Below are positions 50,533 through 58,898 of a stretch of DNA of 64,000 nucleotides, piece by piece. Numbering within the stretch: the first letter of the stretch is position 1; every line of letters begins with the position of its first letter. The position numbers and the translations under genes were made by a program. Origin of the DNA: Pseudomonas marginalis (lineage in GTDB: Bacteria > Pseudomonadota > Gammaproteobacteria > Pseudomonadales > Pseudomonadaceae); the NCBI RefSeq assembly GCF_900105325.1, contig NZ_FNSU01000003.1:3162001-3226000 (forward strand). The letters are read 5' to 3'. The notes below the pieces were generated by a model. It had not been told where the DNA came from and did not search any database. It worked only from the letters and a program-made list of their open reading frames with translations.

Positions 50533-51287
50533 TGCTCCGACAGGTATTGCTGATATTCCGGCGTACCGGGATAGAGTCGTTCGAGTTGCTGGCCAAAACG
50601 TGCGGCCGTGTCGTGTTCTTCATGAACCGTCGCCAGGCGCACGCCGAGCAATAGACTACGTGCATTTTGCCCGCTGAGCAGGCTAAAACGCTCGTAATAG
50701 TCACGTGCCGGCACATAATGCCTGTCTTCGTAGGACAACTCAGCCATTTCGAGCAGCGCTCGTGGCTGATGGCCATTCAAGTGCAGGGCTTTTTCCAGCT
50801 GCTGGCGTGCGCTGTCGCGCTGGCCGAGGCGCATCGAGGTCACCCCAAGGTTCTCGAACACCCGCGCGCGCTCAGGATAGAGGGTATCGGTACTGGCTTG
50901 CTGGAAATAAAGGGCGGCCTGGTCATAACGCTTTTGCTTGAACAGGAAACTGCCGTAATTGTTCAGCAGTTTCGGATCGGCAGGCCGTGCGGCCAGGGCT
51001 TTGTTGAAGTACCGGTCAGCCAGTTCAGGCTCGGCCTGGGCCTGGAACACCAGGGCCAGCGCAGCGTTGGCGTCAGCATCGTCGCTGTCCAGTTCAAGGG
51101 CTTTTTTCAACGGCACCTTGGCCTGCTCGCTCATGCCTTGGCGCAGGTAACCCAACCCCAGTTGCACATAGGCAACCCGCGCCTCGTCACGGCCCTTGCC
51201 GGTTTGCAAAGGGCTGTCATGGCCCGATGAAACACAACCGGCGGCGAGGCCGGTAACCAGCAGAAGCAGCGCAAGGCGCAAGGGCAT
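50529..51287 (-). CDS. pilW: Type IV pilus biogenesis/stability lipoprotein PilW (PilF)
   Basis: A 252-residue outer-membrane lipoprotein pilotin with lipobox LAAGC in its signal (MPLRLALLLLVTGLAAGC). The mature part consists of TPR repeats, for example YVQLGLGYLRQGMSEQAKVP and LLNNYGSFLFKQKRYDQAAL. In P. aeruginosa PilF helps the PilQ secretin assemble in the outer membrane. Its place between rlmN and rodZ is the usual one in Pseudomonas. Confidence 0.93.
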   Translation of the reverse strand: MPLRLALLLLVTGLAAGCVSSGHDSPLQTGKGRDEARVAYVQLGLGYLRQGMSEQAKVPLKKALELDSDDADANAALALVFQAQAEPELADRYFNKALAARPADPKLLNNYGSFLFKQKRYDQAALYFQQASTDTLYPERARVFENLGVTSMRLGQRDSARQQLEKALHLNGHQPRALLEMAELSYEDRHYVPARDYYERFSLLSGQNARSLLLGVRLATVHEEHDTAARFGQQLERLYPGTPEYQQYLSEQ

Positions 51288-51299
51288 AGAGATCCTCTC

Positions 51300-52448
51300 T
51301 CAGATTCGATTCACAGCAATTTGCGGCAGATCGTCGGCGGCGTTCAATTCACGCACGGCGATATAGCGCTCGCTGCGGCGGGTGCGGTCCATCACCTGCC
51401 CGACCAATTGACCACAGGCGGCGTCGATGTCTTCACCACGGGTGGTGCGCACGGTGACGTTGTAGCCGGCCTGGTGCAGTTGATCCTGGAAACGGCGAAT
51501 GGCGTTGTTGCTTGGTCGCTCGTAACCAGAATGTGGAAACGGGTTAAACGGAATCAGGTTGATCTTGCACGGGGTGTTCTTGAGCAGTTCAATCATCTCG
51601 ACCGCGTGTTCGACCTTGTCGTTAACATCCTTGAGCATGGTGTACTCAATGGTCAGCACACGTTTTTCGCCCAAGGTCGCCATATAACGCTGGCAGGATT
51701 CGAGCAGCATCTTAAGCGGATACTTCTTGTTGATCGGCACCAATTGGTTACGCAATGCGTCATTGGGTGCGTGCAGCGACAACGCCAGGGAGACGTCGAT
51801 GTGCTTGGCCAGCTCATCGATCATCGGGACCACGCCGGAGGTCGACAGGGTCACACGGCGCTTGGAGATGCCGTAGCCCAGGTCGTCCATCATCAGGTGC
51901 ATGGCTGCGATGACGTTGTCGAAGTTCAGCAGCGGCTCACCCATGCCCATCATCACCACGTTGGTGATGGCACGGTCGACGGTCGCCGGGACGCTGCCAA
52001 AGGATTTGTTGGCAATCCACACCTGGCCGATCACTTCGGCGGCAGTGAGGTTGCTATTGAAGCCTTGCTTGCCGGTGGAGCAGAAACTGCAGTCCAGGGC
52101 ACAGCCTGCCTGGGACGAAACGCACAAGGTACCGCGCTTGCCCTGGGGAATGTACACGGTCTCGACGCAGCTGCCGGACGCTACGCGCACCACCCACTTA
52201 CGGGTGCCGTCGCTGGAGATGTCCTCGCTGACCACTTCGGGGCCACGTACTTCAGCAATAGCCTTGAGCTTGTCGCGCAGGGCCTTGCTGACGTTCGTCA
52301 TGGCGTCGAAATCGTCGACGCCAAAGTGGTGAATCCATTTCATTACCTGACCGGCACGGAAACGCTTCTCCCCGATTGAGTCGAAGAATTTTTCCATTTC
52401 CTGTTGAGTCAGACCCAGCAGGTTGGTTTTTACAGTCGATGTCGTCAT
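51300..52448 (-). CDS. rlmN: 23S rRNA (A2503)-C2 / tRNA (A37) methyltransferase RlmN
   Basis: A 382-residue radical SAM enzyme. The cluster cysteines are Cys116, Cys120 and Cys123 in AGCALDCSFCSTGKQGF. The catalytic cysteine of the methyl transfer is near the C-terminus in DAACGQL. It methylates A2503 of 23S rRNA and A37 of some tRNAs. It needs an Fe-S cluster, and the isc operon is immediately upstream past ndk. Confidence 0.97.
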   Translation of the reverse strand: MTTSTVKTNLLGLTQQEMEKFFDSIGEKRFRAGQVMKWIHHFGVDDFDAMTNVSKALRDKLKAIAEVRGPEVVSEDISSDGTRKWVVRVASGSCVETVYIPQGKRGTLCVSSQAGCALDCSFCSTGKQGFNSNLTAAEVIGQVWIANKSFGSVPATVDRAITNVVMMGMGEPLLNFDNVIAAMHLMMDDLGYGISKRRVTLSTSGVVPMIDELAKHIDVSLALSLHAPNDALRNQLVPINKKYPLKMLLESCQRYMATLGEKRVLTIEYTMLKDVNDKVEHAVEMIELLKNTPCKINLIPFNPFPHSGYERPSNNAIRRFQDQLHQAGYNVTVRTTRGEDIDAACGQLVGQVMDRTRRSERYIAVRELNAADDLPQIAVNRI

Positions 52449-52477
52449 GGATTCACCCTCACTCTTTAAGCCGATGC

Positions 52478-52903
52478 TTAGCGAGTGGTTACTTCGGTAG
52501 CTGCGAAGAAGTACGAGATTTCGCGAGCAGCAGCGGCTTCGGAGTCCGAACCGTGAACAGCGTTGGCGTCGATGGAGTCAGCGAAGTCAGCACGAATGGT
52601 GCCGGCAGCGGCTTCTTTAGGGTTGGTAGCGCCCATCAGCTCACGGTTCAGAGCGATGGCGTTTTCGCCTTCCAGAACCTGAACAACAACAGGACCGGAG
52701 ATCATGAAGGCAACCAGGTCGCCGAAGAAGCCACGAGCGCTGTGCTCAGCGTAGAAGCCTTCAGCTTCAGCCTTGGACAGTTGCTTGAGTTTCGAAGCTA
52801 CAACCTTCAGGCCGGCTTTTTCGAAACGAGTGGTGATCTCGCCGATGACGTTTTTTGCAACAGCGTCAGGCTTGATGATGGAGAAAGTACGTTGAACAGC
52901 CAT
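52478..52903 (-). CDS. ndk: Nucleoside diphosphate kinase
   Basis: A 141-residue enzyme that transfers the terminal phosphate between nucleoside triphosphates and diphosphates. The phosphohistidine His117 lies in NAVHGSDSEAAAAREI. The start MAVQRTFSIIKPDAVAKNVI is conserved and TGGAG precedes the ATG. It appears to have its own promoter inside the hairpin after iscX. It lies between the isc operon and rlmN. Confidence 0.98.
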   Translation of the reverse strand: MAVQRTFSIIKPDAVAKNVIGEITTRFEKAGLKVVASKLKQLSKAEAEGFYAEHSARGFFGDLVAFMISGPVVVQVLEGENAIALNRELMGATNPKEAAAGTIRADFADSIDANAVHGSDSEAAAAREISYFFAATEVTTR

Positions 52904-52939
52904 GGTGTAACTCCAGAAACGGTAATTTACGAAAAATTA

Positions 52940-52978
52940 AACCCGCGAATTATACGCGGGTTCTTGGGTATTGCCTAA
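52940..52978 (-). promoter_or_regulatory. Hairpin with an embedded ndk promoter
   Basis: AACCCGCG (52940-52947) is inverted at 52955-52962. On the minus strand this hairpin is followed by a T-rich stretch and could end isc transcription. The loop and stem edge also spell TATAAT (52949-52954, minus strand), with TTAGGC 18 bases upstream as a weak -35, giving ndk its own promoter. Confidence 0.6.
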
Positions 52979-52994
52979 CTGCGTAAGGGAGGCG

Positions 52995-53195
52995 TCAGTC
53001 CTGCTCTTCTTTCCAGGCAGTCTGGATAGCTTCCAGGACCTTTTCGCCACCGCGATCGCGCTCATCATCAAAGCCTGGCAAGGCCATGACCATGTCACGC
53101 AAAGCAACAAAATTCAGGGAATAGGGATCCGTATCCGGGTTGCCGTCGGCCAACAGGATAGCGATCTCTTGCACATCAACCCATTTAAGACTCAT
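52995..53195 (-). CDS. iscX: Fe-S cluster assembly protein IscX
   Basis: A 66-residue acidic protein (MSLKWVDVQEIAILLADGNP) that binds IscS and iron and tunes cluster assembly. The conserved acidic stretch near DFDDERDRGG-like sequence, here PGFDDERDRGGEKVLEA, and the length agree with the family. It is the last gene of the isc operon, 14 bases after fdx. Confidence 0.95.
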   Translation of the reverse strand: MSLKWVDVQEIAILLADGNPDTDPYSLNFVALRDMVMALPGFDDERDRGGEKVLEAIQTAWKEEQD

Positions 53196-53209
53196 GACAC
53201 TTCCTTGAA

Positions 53210-53551
53210 TCAGTGCGGCGCTTCGGCCGCATGGTTGAGCGAATATTTCGGAATTTCGACGGTGATGTCTTCAGTCCCGACCTTTGCCTGACAGCTTAGG
53301 CGAGAAGTGGCTTCCAGGCCCCAGGCGCGATCAAGAAAATCCTCTTCCAGCTCATCGGCCTCTTCCAGGCTACTGAAGCCTTCGCGAATGATGCAGTGGC
53401 AGGTGGTGCAGGCGCACACACCACCACAGGCACTTTCGATCTCGATGTGGTTGTCATGGGCAACTTCGAGGATGGACTTGCCGGTCTCAGCCTCAACAAC
53501 CATACCGTCCGGGCAATGCTCGGCGTGTGGCAGAAAAATGACCTGCGGCAT
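53210..53551 (-). CDS. fdx: ISC-system [2Fe-2S] ferredoxin
   Basis: A 113-residue adrenodoxin-type ferredoxin that supplies electrons for cluster assembly on IscU. The cluster ligands are Cys42, Cys48 and Cys51 in ACGGVCACTTCHC and Cys87 in RLSCQAKVG. It follows hscA by 3 bases. Confidence 0.97.
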   Translation of the reverse strand: MPQVIFLPHAEHCPDGMVVEAETGKSILEVAHDNHIEIESACGGVCACTTCHCIIREGFSSLEEADELEEDFLDRAWGLEATSRLSCQAKVGTEDITVEIPKYSLNHAAEAPH

Positions 53552-53554
53552 TAA

Positions 53555-55417
53555 TTATTCCTCGATTTCATTCAGGTTGCGCCCGGCCAGTGCGGCTTTT
53601 ACCGTCTGATCCATGCGGCGGGCAGCAAAGGCGTCAGTGACCTGCGACAAGCGCTTGGTCTGCTGCTCGATGGCGTAACCATCGTTGCCTTTCATCAGTT
53701 CGGCCAGCTCCTGCATCTGCAGGTCGATGACCATGCGCTCTTCGGCATCCAGCAAACGCTCGCCGTCGGCATCCAGGGCGCCCTGCACCGCTTCAAGCAG
53801 GCGCTGGGCATCCACTTGTTGCTCGCGCAGTACACGCGCGACCTTGTCGTCACCGGCGTATTGGAACGAATCCTTGAGCATCTTGGCGATTTCACCGTCA
53901 GTCAGGCCGTAGGACGGCTTGACCTGGATGCTGGCCTCCACGCCGGACGCCAGCTCGCGCGCGGCGACGCTGAGCAGGCCGTCGGCGTCGACCTGGAAGG
54001 TCACGCGAATCTTCGCCGCACCCGCGACCATGGCCGGGATGCCGCGCAATTCAAAGCGCGCCAGGGAGCGGCAGTCACTGATCAGCTCGCGCTCGCCTTG
54101 CAGCACATGAATCATCATCGCCGTCTGACCATCTTTATAGGTCGTGAAGTCCTGGGCGCGAGCGACGGGGATGGTGGTGTTCCGTGGAATCACCTTCTCC
54201 ATCAGCCCGCCCATGGTCTCCAGCCCCAGGGACAGCGGGATCACGTCAAGCAGCAGCAGTTCGCCGCCATCACGCTTATTGCCGGCCAGGGTATCGGCCT
54301 GGATGGCGGCGCCGATGGCGACCACCTGGTCCGGGTCGATTTCCGTCAGCGGCTGGCGACCAAAGGCTTCGGCCACGGCTTCGCGAACCCTTGGCACACG
54401 GGTTGAACCGCCGACCATGACCACGGCACCGACGTCTTCCAACTCGATACCGGAGTCACGCACGGCACGACGGCAGGCTTTCAGGCTGCGGGCGATCATT
54501 GGTTCGATCAGCGAATCAAAGGCTTCGCGAGTCAGCTTGGCGCACCAACTGCCGTAGGAAACGTCAACAGAAGCAGCGTCAGTCAGCGCCTCCTTGGCGG
54601 CACAGGCCGTTTGCAGCAAGTTACGCTGCTCGCCCGGATCCAGGTCAGCGGACAAGCCGGCGCTGCTGATGATCCAACCCGCGATGGCGTGGTCGAAGTC
54701 ATCGCCACCCAGCGCTGTATCGCCACCGGTAGCCAGTACTTCGAACACGCCGCCAGTCAGGCGCAGGATCGAAATATCAAAAGTGCCACCACCCAGGTCG
54801 TAAATAGCGACCAGGCCTTCGGCATGCTGGTCCAGGCCATAGGCCACGGCCGCAGCAGTCGGCTCGTTGAGCAGGCGCAACACGTTCAGGCCGGCGAGTT
54901 TCGCCGCGTCCTTTGTGGCCTGGCGCTGGGCATCATCGAAATACGCCGGGACGGTGATCACCGCACCGACCAGTTCGCCACCCAGCGTGGTTTCCGCGCG
55001 CTGGCGCAGCACCTTGAGGATATCCGCCGACACTTCCACCGGGCTTTTCGGGCCCTGGACCGTGTCGATGAACGGCATATGGGATTCACCACCGACAAAG
55101 CGGTACGGCAGCTGGTCGCCCAATTGCTTGACGTCGGACAGGCCACGACCCATCAAGCGCTTGACCGACAGCACGGTGTTCAAAGGATCGGTAGACGCCG
55201 CCAACTTGGCCGACTCACCGACTTCGGTGCGGTCAGCGTGATAGCGCACGGCGGACGGCAGGATCACCTGGCCGTCAGCGTCGGGCAGCGGCTCGGACAG
55301 GCCGCTGCGCAAGGCAGCAACCAGGGAATTGGTGGTACCCAGGTCAATCCCCACCGCCAGGCGACGCTGGTGCGGTTGAGGGCTTTGGCCGGGTTCGGCG
55401 ATTTGCAGTAGAGCCAT
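53555..55417 (-). CDS. hscA: Fe-S cluster chaperone HscA (Hsp70 family)
   Basis: A 620-residue specialised Hsp70 that drives cluster transfer from IscU using ATP. The ATPase domain shows VGIDLGTTNSLVAAL, IYDLGGGTFDISIL and VVMVGGSTRVPRVREAV. The substrate domain follows from about residue 390. It recognises the LPPVK motif, which is present in the IscU encoded here. It lies in the normal order after hscB. Confidence 0.98.
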   Translation of the reverse strand: MALLQIAEPGQSPQPHQRRLAVGIDLGTTNSLVAALRSGLSEPLPDADGQVILPSAVRYHADRTEVGESAKLAASTDPLNTVLSVKRLMGRGLSDVKQLGDQLPYRFVGGESHMPFIDTVQGPKSPVEVSADILKVLRQRAETTLGGELVGAVITVPAYFDDAQRQATKDAAKLAGLNVLRLLNEPTAAAVAYGLDQHAEGLVAIYDLGGGTFDISILRLTGGVFEVLATGGDTALGGDDFDHAIAGWIISSAGLSADLDPGEQRNLLQTACAAKEALTDAASVDVSYGSWCAKLTREAFDSLIEPMIARSLKACRRAVRDSGIELEDVGAVVMVGGSTRVPRVREAVAEAFGRQPLTEIDPDQVVAIGAAIQADTLAGNKRDGGELLLLDVIPLSLGLETMGGLMEKVIPRNTTIPVARAQDFTTYKDGQTAMMIHVLQGERELISDCRSLARFELRGIPAMVAGAAKIRVTFQVDADGLLSVAARELASGVEASIQVKPSYGLTDGEIAKMLKDSFQYAGDDKVARVLREQQVDAQRLLEAVQGALDADGERLLDAEERMVIDLQMQELAELMKGNDGYAIEQQTKRLSQVTDAFAARRMDQTVKAALAGRNLNEIEE

Positions 55418-55470
55418 GGTAATCAGGTCTTATCTGTCTATCAGGCGCGCATCACGGGCAGCACACTGGG

Positions 55471-55992
55471 TTAATCGTCGAGGCGCTCTTCCAGCTGGCG
55501 CACTTCGTAGGTGAGCTTGTCGAGGAACTGCATGCGCCGCATCAGGCGCTCGGCCTGTTCACGTTGCGCTGCATCGTCCCAACAGGCTGCGAAGCTTTCG
55601 TTGAGCTCATCCTGGGCAACTTTCAGACGACGCTTGAAGACCGCGACACCCGCCACATCGGCTTCGTCCTGCAGGTCTTCGAGCTCTTCACGCCACTGCA
55701 TCTGCTGCATCAGGAAGTCCGGGTCGTGCACGGTCACTTCCAGGGGCAACTCGCCACCGTTCATCGCGAGCAGGTAACGCGCGCGCTTCGGTGGGCTTTT
55801 GAGCGTCTGATAGGCTTCGTTGAGGCTGGCCGATTGCTCCAGCGCCAAGCGCTGCTCACGCTCGGAAGCGTCAGCGAAGCGGTCCGGATGCACCCCACGC
55901 GCCAATTCTCGGTAGCGCGTGGCAAGCTGCTCGAGGTCCAGCCGAAAACTCGGCTGCAGCTCGAATAAAGCGAAATGACAAGGAGTACCCAC
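55471..55992 (-). CDS. hscB: J-domain co-chaperone HscB
   Basis: A 173-residue co-chaperone that delivers IscU to HscA and stimulates its ATPase. The N-terminal J domain keeps the HPD motif in GVHPDRFADAS. The C-terminal three-helix region binds IscU. GTG 55992 (MGTPCHFALFELQPSF) is chosen because it matches the family N-terminus and has GAGG 6 bases upstream. The longer frame to 56031 would overlap iscA. Confidence 0.95.
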   Translation of the reverse strand: MGTPCHFALFELQPSFRLDLEQLATRYRELARGVHPDRFADASEREQRLALEQSASLNEAYQTLKSPPKRARYLLAMNGGELPLEVTVHDPDFLMQQMQWREELEDLQDEADVAGVAVFKRRLKVAQDELNESFAACWDDAAQREQAERLMRRMQFLDKLTYEVRQLEERLDD

Positions 55993-56000
55993 GAATAGCC

Positions 56001-56324
56001 TCAGATGTTGAAGCTTTCGCCGCAGCCACATTCACCGCGTACGTTGGGGTTGTTGAACTTGAAGCCTTCGTTCAACCCTTCCTTGACGAAATCGAGTTCG
56101 GTGCCGTCCAGGTAAGTCAGGCTTTTAGGGTCGATGATCACTTTCTCGCCGTGACTTTCGAACACCTGGTCCTCATCAACCACCTCGTCGACGAACTCCA
56201 GCACATAGGCAAGGCCGGAGCAGCCCGTGGTGCGAACACCCAGACGAATCCCCTCACCTTTACCGCGCCCATCCAGGGAGCGTCGCACGTGCCGCGCAGC
56301 CGCTTCTGTCATGCTGATAGCCAT
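56001..56324 (-). CDS. iscA: Iron-sulfur cluster assembly protein IscA
   Basis: A 107-residue A-type carrier. The three conserved cysteines are in TTGCSGLAYVLEF and GECGCGESF. ATG 56324 (MAISMTEAAARHVRRSL) gives the usual length, whereas the frame allows a start 8 codons earlier. It carries Fe or [Fe-S] clusters to target proteins and lies between iscU and hscB. Confidence 0.96.
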   Translation of the reverse strand: MAISMTEAAARHVRRSLDGRGKGEGIRLGVRTTGCSGLAYVLEFVDEVVDEDQVFESHGEKVIIDPKSLTYLDGTELDFVKEGLNEGFKFNNPNVRGECGCGESFNI

Positions 56325-56352
56325 CGTTGACTCCTTACTCGTCGCCAAATGC

Positions 56353-56739
56353 TTAGATCAAGCCTTTCTTCTGCTTGTAGTCGCGAACGGCCGCCTTGAT
56401 GGCGTCTTCTGCGAGCACGGAGCAGTGGATTTTCACTGGAGGCAGGGCCAGTTCTTCGGCCAGCTGGGTATTGCTGATAGTCACAGCCTCATCCAGGGTC
56501 TTGCCTTTCATCCATTCGGTCGCCAGGGAGCTGGAGGCGATGGCCGAACCGCAGCCGTAAGTCTTGAACTTGGCGTCTTCGATAACGCCAGCTTCGTTGA
56601 CCTTGATCTGCAGGCGCATTACATCGCCGCACGCCGGAGCGCCGACCATGCCGGTGCCGACATCAGGGTCTTCCGCGTTCATCTTGCCGACGTTGCGCGG
56701 GTTTTCGTAGTGGTCGATGACCTTTTCGCTGTAAGCCAT
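56353..56739 (-). CDS. iscU: Fe-S cluster scaffold IscU
   Basis: The 128-residue scaffold on which clusters are built from IscS sulfur. The ligands are Cys37 (GAPACGDVM, with Asp39), Cys63 (YGCGSAIASS) and Cys106. The HscA-binding motif LPPVK is at 99-103. The sequence is fully typical and there is nothing odd. Confidence 0.98.
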   Translation of the reverse strand: MAYSEKVIDHYENPRNVGKMNAEDPDVGTGMVGAPACGDVMRLQIKVNEAGVIEDAKFKTYGCGSAIASSSLATEWMKGKTLDEAVTISNTQLAEELALPPVKIHCSVLAEDAIKAAVRDYKQKKGLI

Positions 56740-56838
56740 GGTACTGAATCCTCACTCATCAGGGCCGCTCTGGAACCCTGTAAAAACGCCTGCGTTTACC
56801 GCCACGTTCCTACAGAGCTTGGGTGGCGGCTTCTATAG

Positions 56839-58053
56839 TTAGTGTGCCGCCCACTCGATCTTGGAAATATCGACACCGTCTTTGTACATGTCCCACAGCG
56901 GCGACAGGACGCGCAGCTTGTTGACGGCTTCGCAAACCTTCTGCGCGGCGTAGTCGACTTGCTCTTCGGTGGTGAAGCGGCCGAACGTAAAGCGGATCGA
57001 GCTGTGTGCCAGTTCGTCGTTGCGGCCCAGGGCGCGCAGTACGTACGAAGGCTCAAGCGAAGCCGAGGTACAGGCCGATCCGGACGAAACCGCCAGGTCC
57101 TTGAGCGCCATGATCAGCGACTCGCCTTCGACATAGTTGAAGCTCAAATTCAGGTTGTGCGGTACACGGGCAGTCATGCTGCCGTTGATGTACAGCTCTT
57201 CAAGGTTCTCGACCTGCTTGTAGAAGCGATCGCTCAGGGCCTTGATACGTACGTTTTCGGCAGCCATGTCTTCCTTGGCTACGCGGAAGGCTTCGCCCAT
57301 GCCGACGATCTGGTGGGTCGCCAGGGTGCCCGAACGCATGCCGCGCTCGTGACCGCCGCCGTGCATGGTGGCTTCGATGCGCACGCGTGGCTTGCGGCTC
57401 ACGTACAGTGCGCCGATGCCTTTGGGGCCATAGGTCTTGTGGGCCGAGAACGACATCAGGTCGACTTTCAGCTTGGACAGGTCGATATCGACCTTGCCGG
57501 TGGACTGAGCAGCGTCGACGTGCAGCAGGATGCCTTTGGAGCGAGTCAGCTCGCCGATGGCCGCGATGTCGTTGATGGTACCGATTTCGTTATTCACGTG
57601 GATCACGGAAACCAGGATGGTGTCTTCACGCAGCGCGGCTTCGATCATGGCCGGGGTGACGATACCGTCGGTGGTTGGCTCAAGGTAAGTGACCTCGAAA
57701 CCTTCACGCTCCAGTTGGCGCATGGTGTCGAGGACAGCCTTGTGCTCAATCTTGGTGGTGATCAGGTGCTTGCCTTTGGTCGCGTAGAAATGCGCCGCGC
57801 CCTTGATAGCCAGGTTGTCGGACTCGGTGGCACCGGAGGTCCAGACGATTTCACGCGGATCTGCGCCAACCAGGTCGGCAACCTGGCGACGAGCGTTCTC
57901 GACCGCTTCCTCGGCTTTCCAGCCAAAAACGTGGGAACGGGAGGCCGGGTTGCCGAAGTTTCCGTCGACCAGCAGGCACTCGCTCATCTTTTGCGCGACA
58001 CGCGGATCAACCGGGGTGGTCGCTGAGTAATCAAGGTAAATCGGCAATTTCAT
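56839..58053 (-). CDS. iscS: Cysteine desulfurase IscS
   Basis: A 404-residue PLP enzyme that takes sulfur from cysteine to form a persulfide on Cys328 (SSGSACTSASLEPS). The PLP lysine is Lys206 in SFSAHKTYGPKG. The start MKLPIYLDYSATTPVDPRVA is conserved. It feeds sulfur to IscU and also to tRNA thiolation. It is the first structural gene after iscR. Confidence 0.98.
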   Translation of the reverse strand: MKLPIYLDYSATTPVDPRVAQKMSECLLVDGNFGNPASRSHVFGWKAEEAVENARRQVADLVGADPREIVWTSGATESDNLAIKGAAHFYATKGKHLITTKIEHKAVLDTMRQLEREGFEVTYLEPTTDGIVTPAMIEAALREDTILVSVIHVNNEIGTINDIAAIGELTRSKGILLHVDAAQSTGKVDIDLSKLKVDLMSFSAHKTYGPKGIGALYVSRKPRVRIEATMHGGGHERGMRSGTLATHQIVGMGEAFRVAKEDMAAENVRIKALSDRFYKQVENLEELYINGSMTARVPHNLNLSFNYVEGESLIMALKDLAVSSGSACTSASLEPSYVLRALGRNDELAHSSIRFTFGRFTTEEQVDYAAQKVCEAVNKLRVLSPLWDMYKDGVDISKIEWAAH

Positions 58054-58103
58054 GGACTTTCTCCTAAATCAGGCTGGCTGGCGTGCCGTTAGCTCTTCGG
58101 CTG

Positions 58104-58595
58104 TCACTCGACGGCGGACGCTTCGATCTTGTCCAGACGCGGCGCCTTGGTATTGCAACGGCGCTGGTCCTGACGCTGGGCTACTTCTTGCACCTCACGG
58201 CGAGTCACAAGATCAGCCAAGCTGATACCACTCAAAAACTCATGGATCTGCAGGCTCAAGTCACACCACAAGTGGTGCGTCAGGCAGGTGTCGCCGGCGT
58301 GGCAGTCACCCAGGCCCTGGCACTTGGTCGCGTCGACGGATTCGTTGACCGCGTCGATCACCTGGGCCACCTGGATGCCCTGCATGTCGCGGGACAGCTG
58401 ATAGCCGCCGCCCGGCCCACGCACACTGGAGACCAGATTGCTACGGCGCAACTTGGCGAACAGCTGCTCAAGGTAGGACAGGGAAATGCCTTGGCGCTCG
58501 GAGATATCGGCCAGGGACACCGGCCCAGTTTGCGCGTGCAAGGCCAAATCAAGCATGGCGGTCACCGCGTATCGGCCTTTTGTAGTCAGTCTCAT
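58104..58595 (-). CDS. iscR: Fe-S-sensing repressor IscR
   Basis: A 163-residue Rrf2-family regulator. A winged helix occupies residues 1-80 (MRLTTKGRYAVTAMLDLALH). The [2Fe-2S] ligands are Cys92, Cys98, Cys104 and His107. With a cluster bound it represses the isc operon; without one it activates other Fe-S genes. ATG 58595 gives the family length. Its own promoter overlaps an IscR type-1-like site. Confidence 0.97.
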   Translation of the reverse strand: MRLTTKGRYAVTAMLDLALHAQTGPVSLADISERQGISLSYLEQLFAKLRRSNLVSSVRGPGGGYQLSRDMQGIQVAQVIDAVNESVDATKCQGLGDCHAGDTCLTHHLWCDLSLQIHEFLSGISLADLVTRREVQEVAQRQDQRRCNTKAPRLDKIEASAVE

Positions 58596-58628
58596 GGACA
58601 AGTACCAAGGTGTTTCAGAATGGGAGCA

Positions 58629-58685
58629 AGTATGCGATTCCCGAGTATTTAAGTCAACTATAAGACCTAGTACTTTAGTCAGGAT
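58629..58685 (-). promoter_or_regulatory. iscR promoter with two IscR type-1-like sites
   Basis: On the minus strand TTGACT (58652-58657) and CATACT (58629-58634) are 17 bases apart. A 25-base IscR type-1-like palindrome covers 58637-58661 (ATAGTTGACT on the minus strand). A second, weaker one covers about 58661-58685. This allows autorepression by cluster-bound IscR. Confidence 0.7.
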
Positions 58686-58781
58686 TACCCGTAAAAAGGG
58701 CGCGCGAATCATAGCAGGACGGGGCGAGGACGAACAGCGGCAGCGCGGCGATGGCTCGATATCGAGACCAATGGAGATCAC

Positions 58782-58876
58782 ATGTGGGAGGGGGCTTGCC
58801 CCCGATAGCGGTGGATCAGTCAATATATTGGGTGACTGACAGATGGCCATCGGGGGGGGGCAAGCCTCCCACATGG
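58782..58876. repeat. REP doublet, TGTGGGAGGGGGCTTGCC family
   Basis: CATGTGGGAGGGGGCTTGCC starting at 58781 is inverted imperfectly at about 58846-58875. The right unit contains a run of nine G at 58852-58860. It lies in the 303-base cysE-iscR gap, which otherwise holds only the iscR promoter region. It belongs to a different family from the two GTAGGAGCGAGC doublets. Confidence 0.85.
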
Positions 58877-58898
58877 GCCTAGCAGCAAATGTGAGATC

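Noticed and set aside
58852..58860. Run of nine G as a phase-variation tract
   Set aside because: It lies inside a REP unit between genes, not in a coding frame or promoter spacer.
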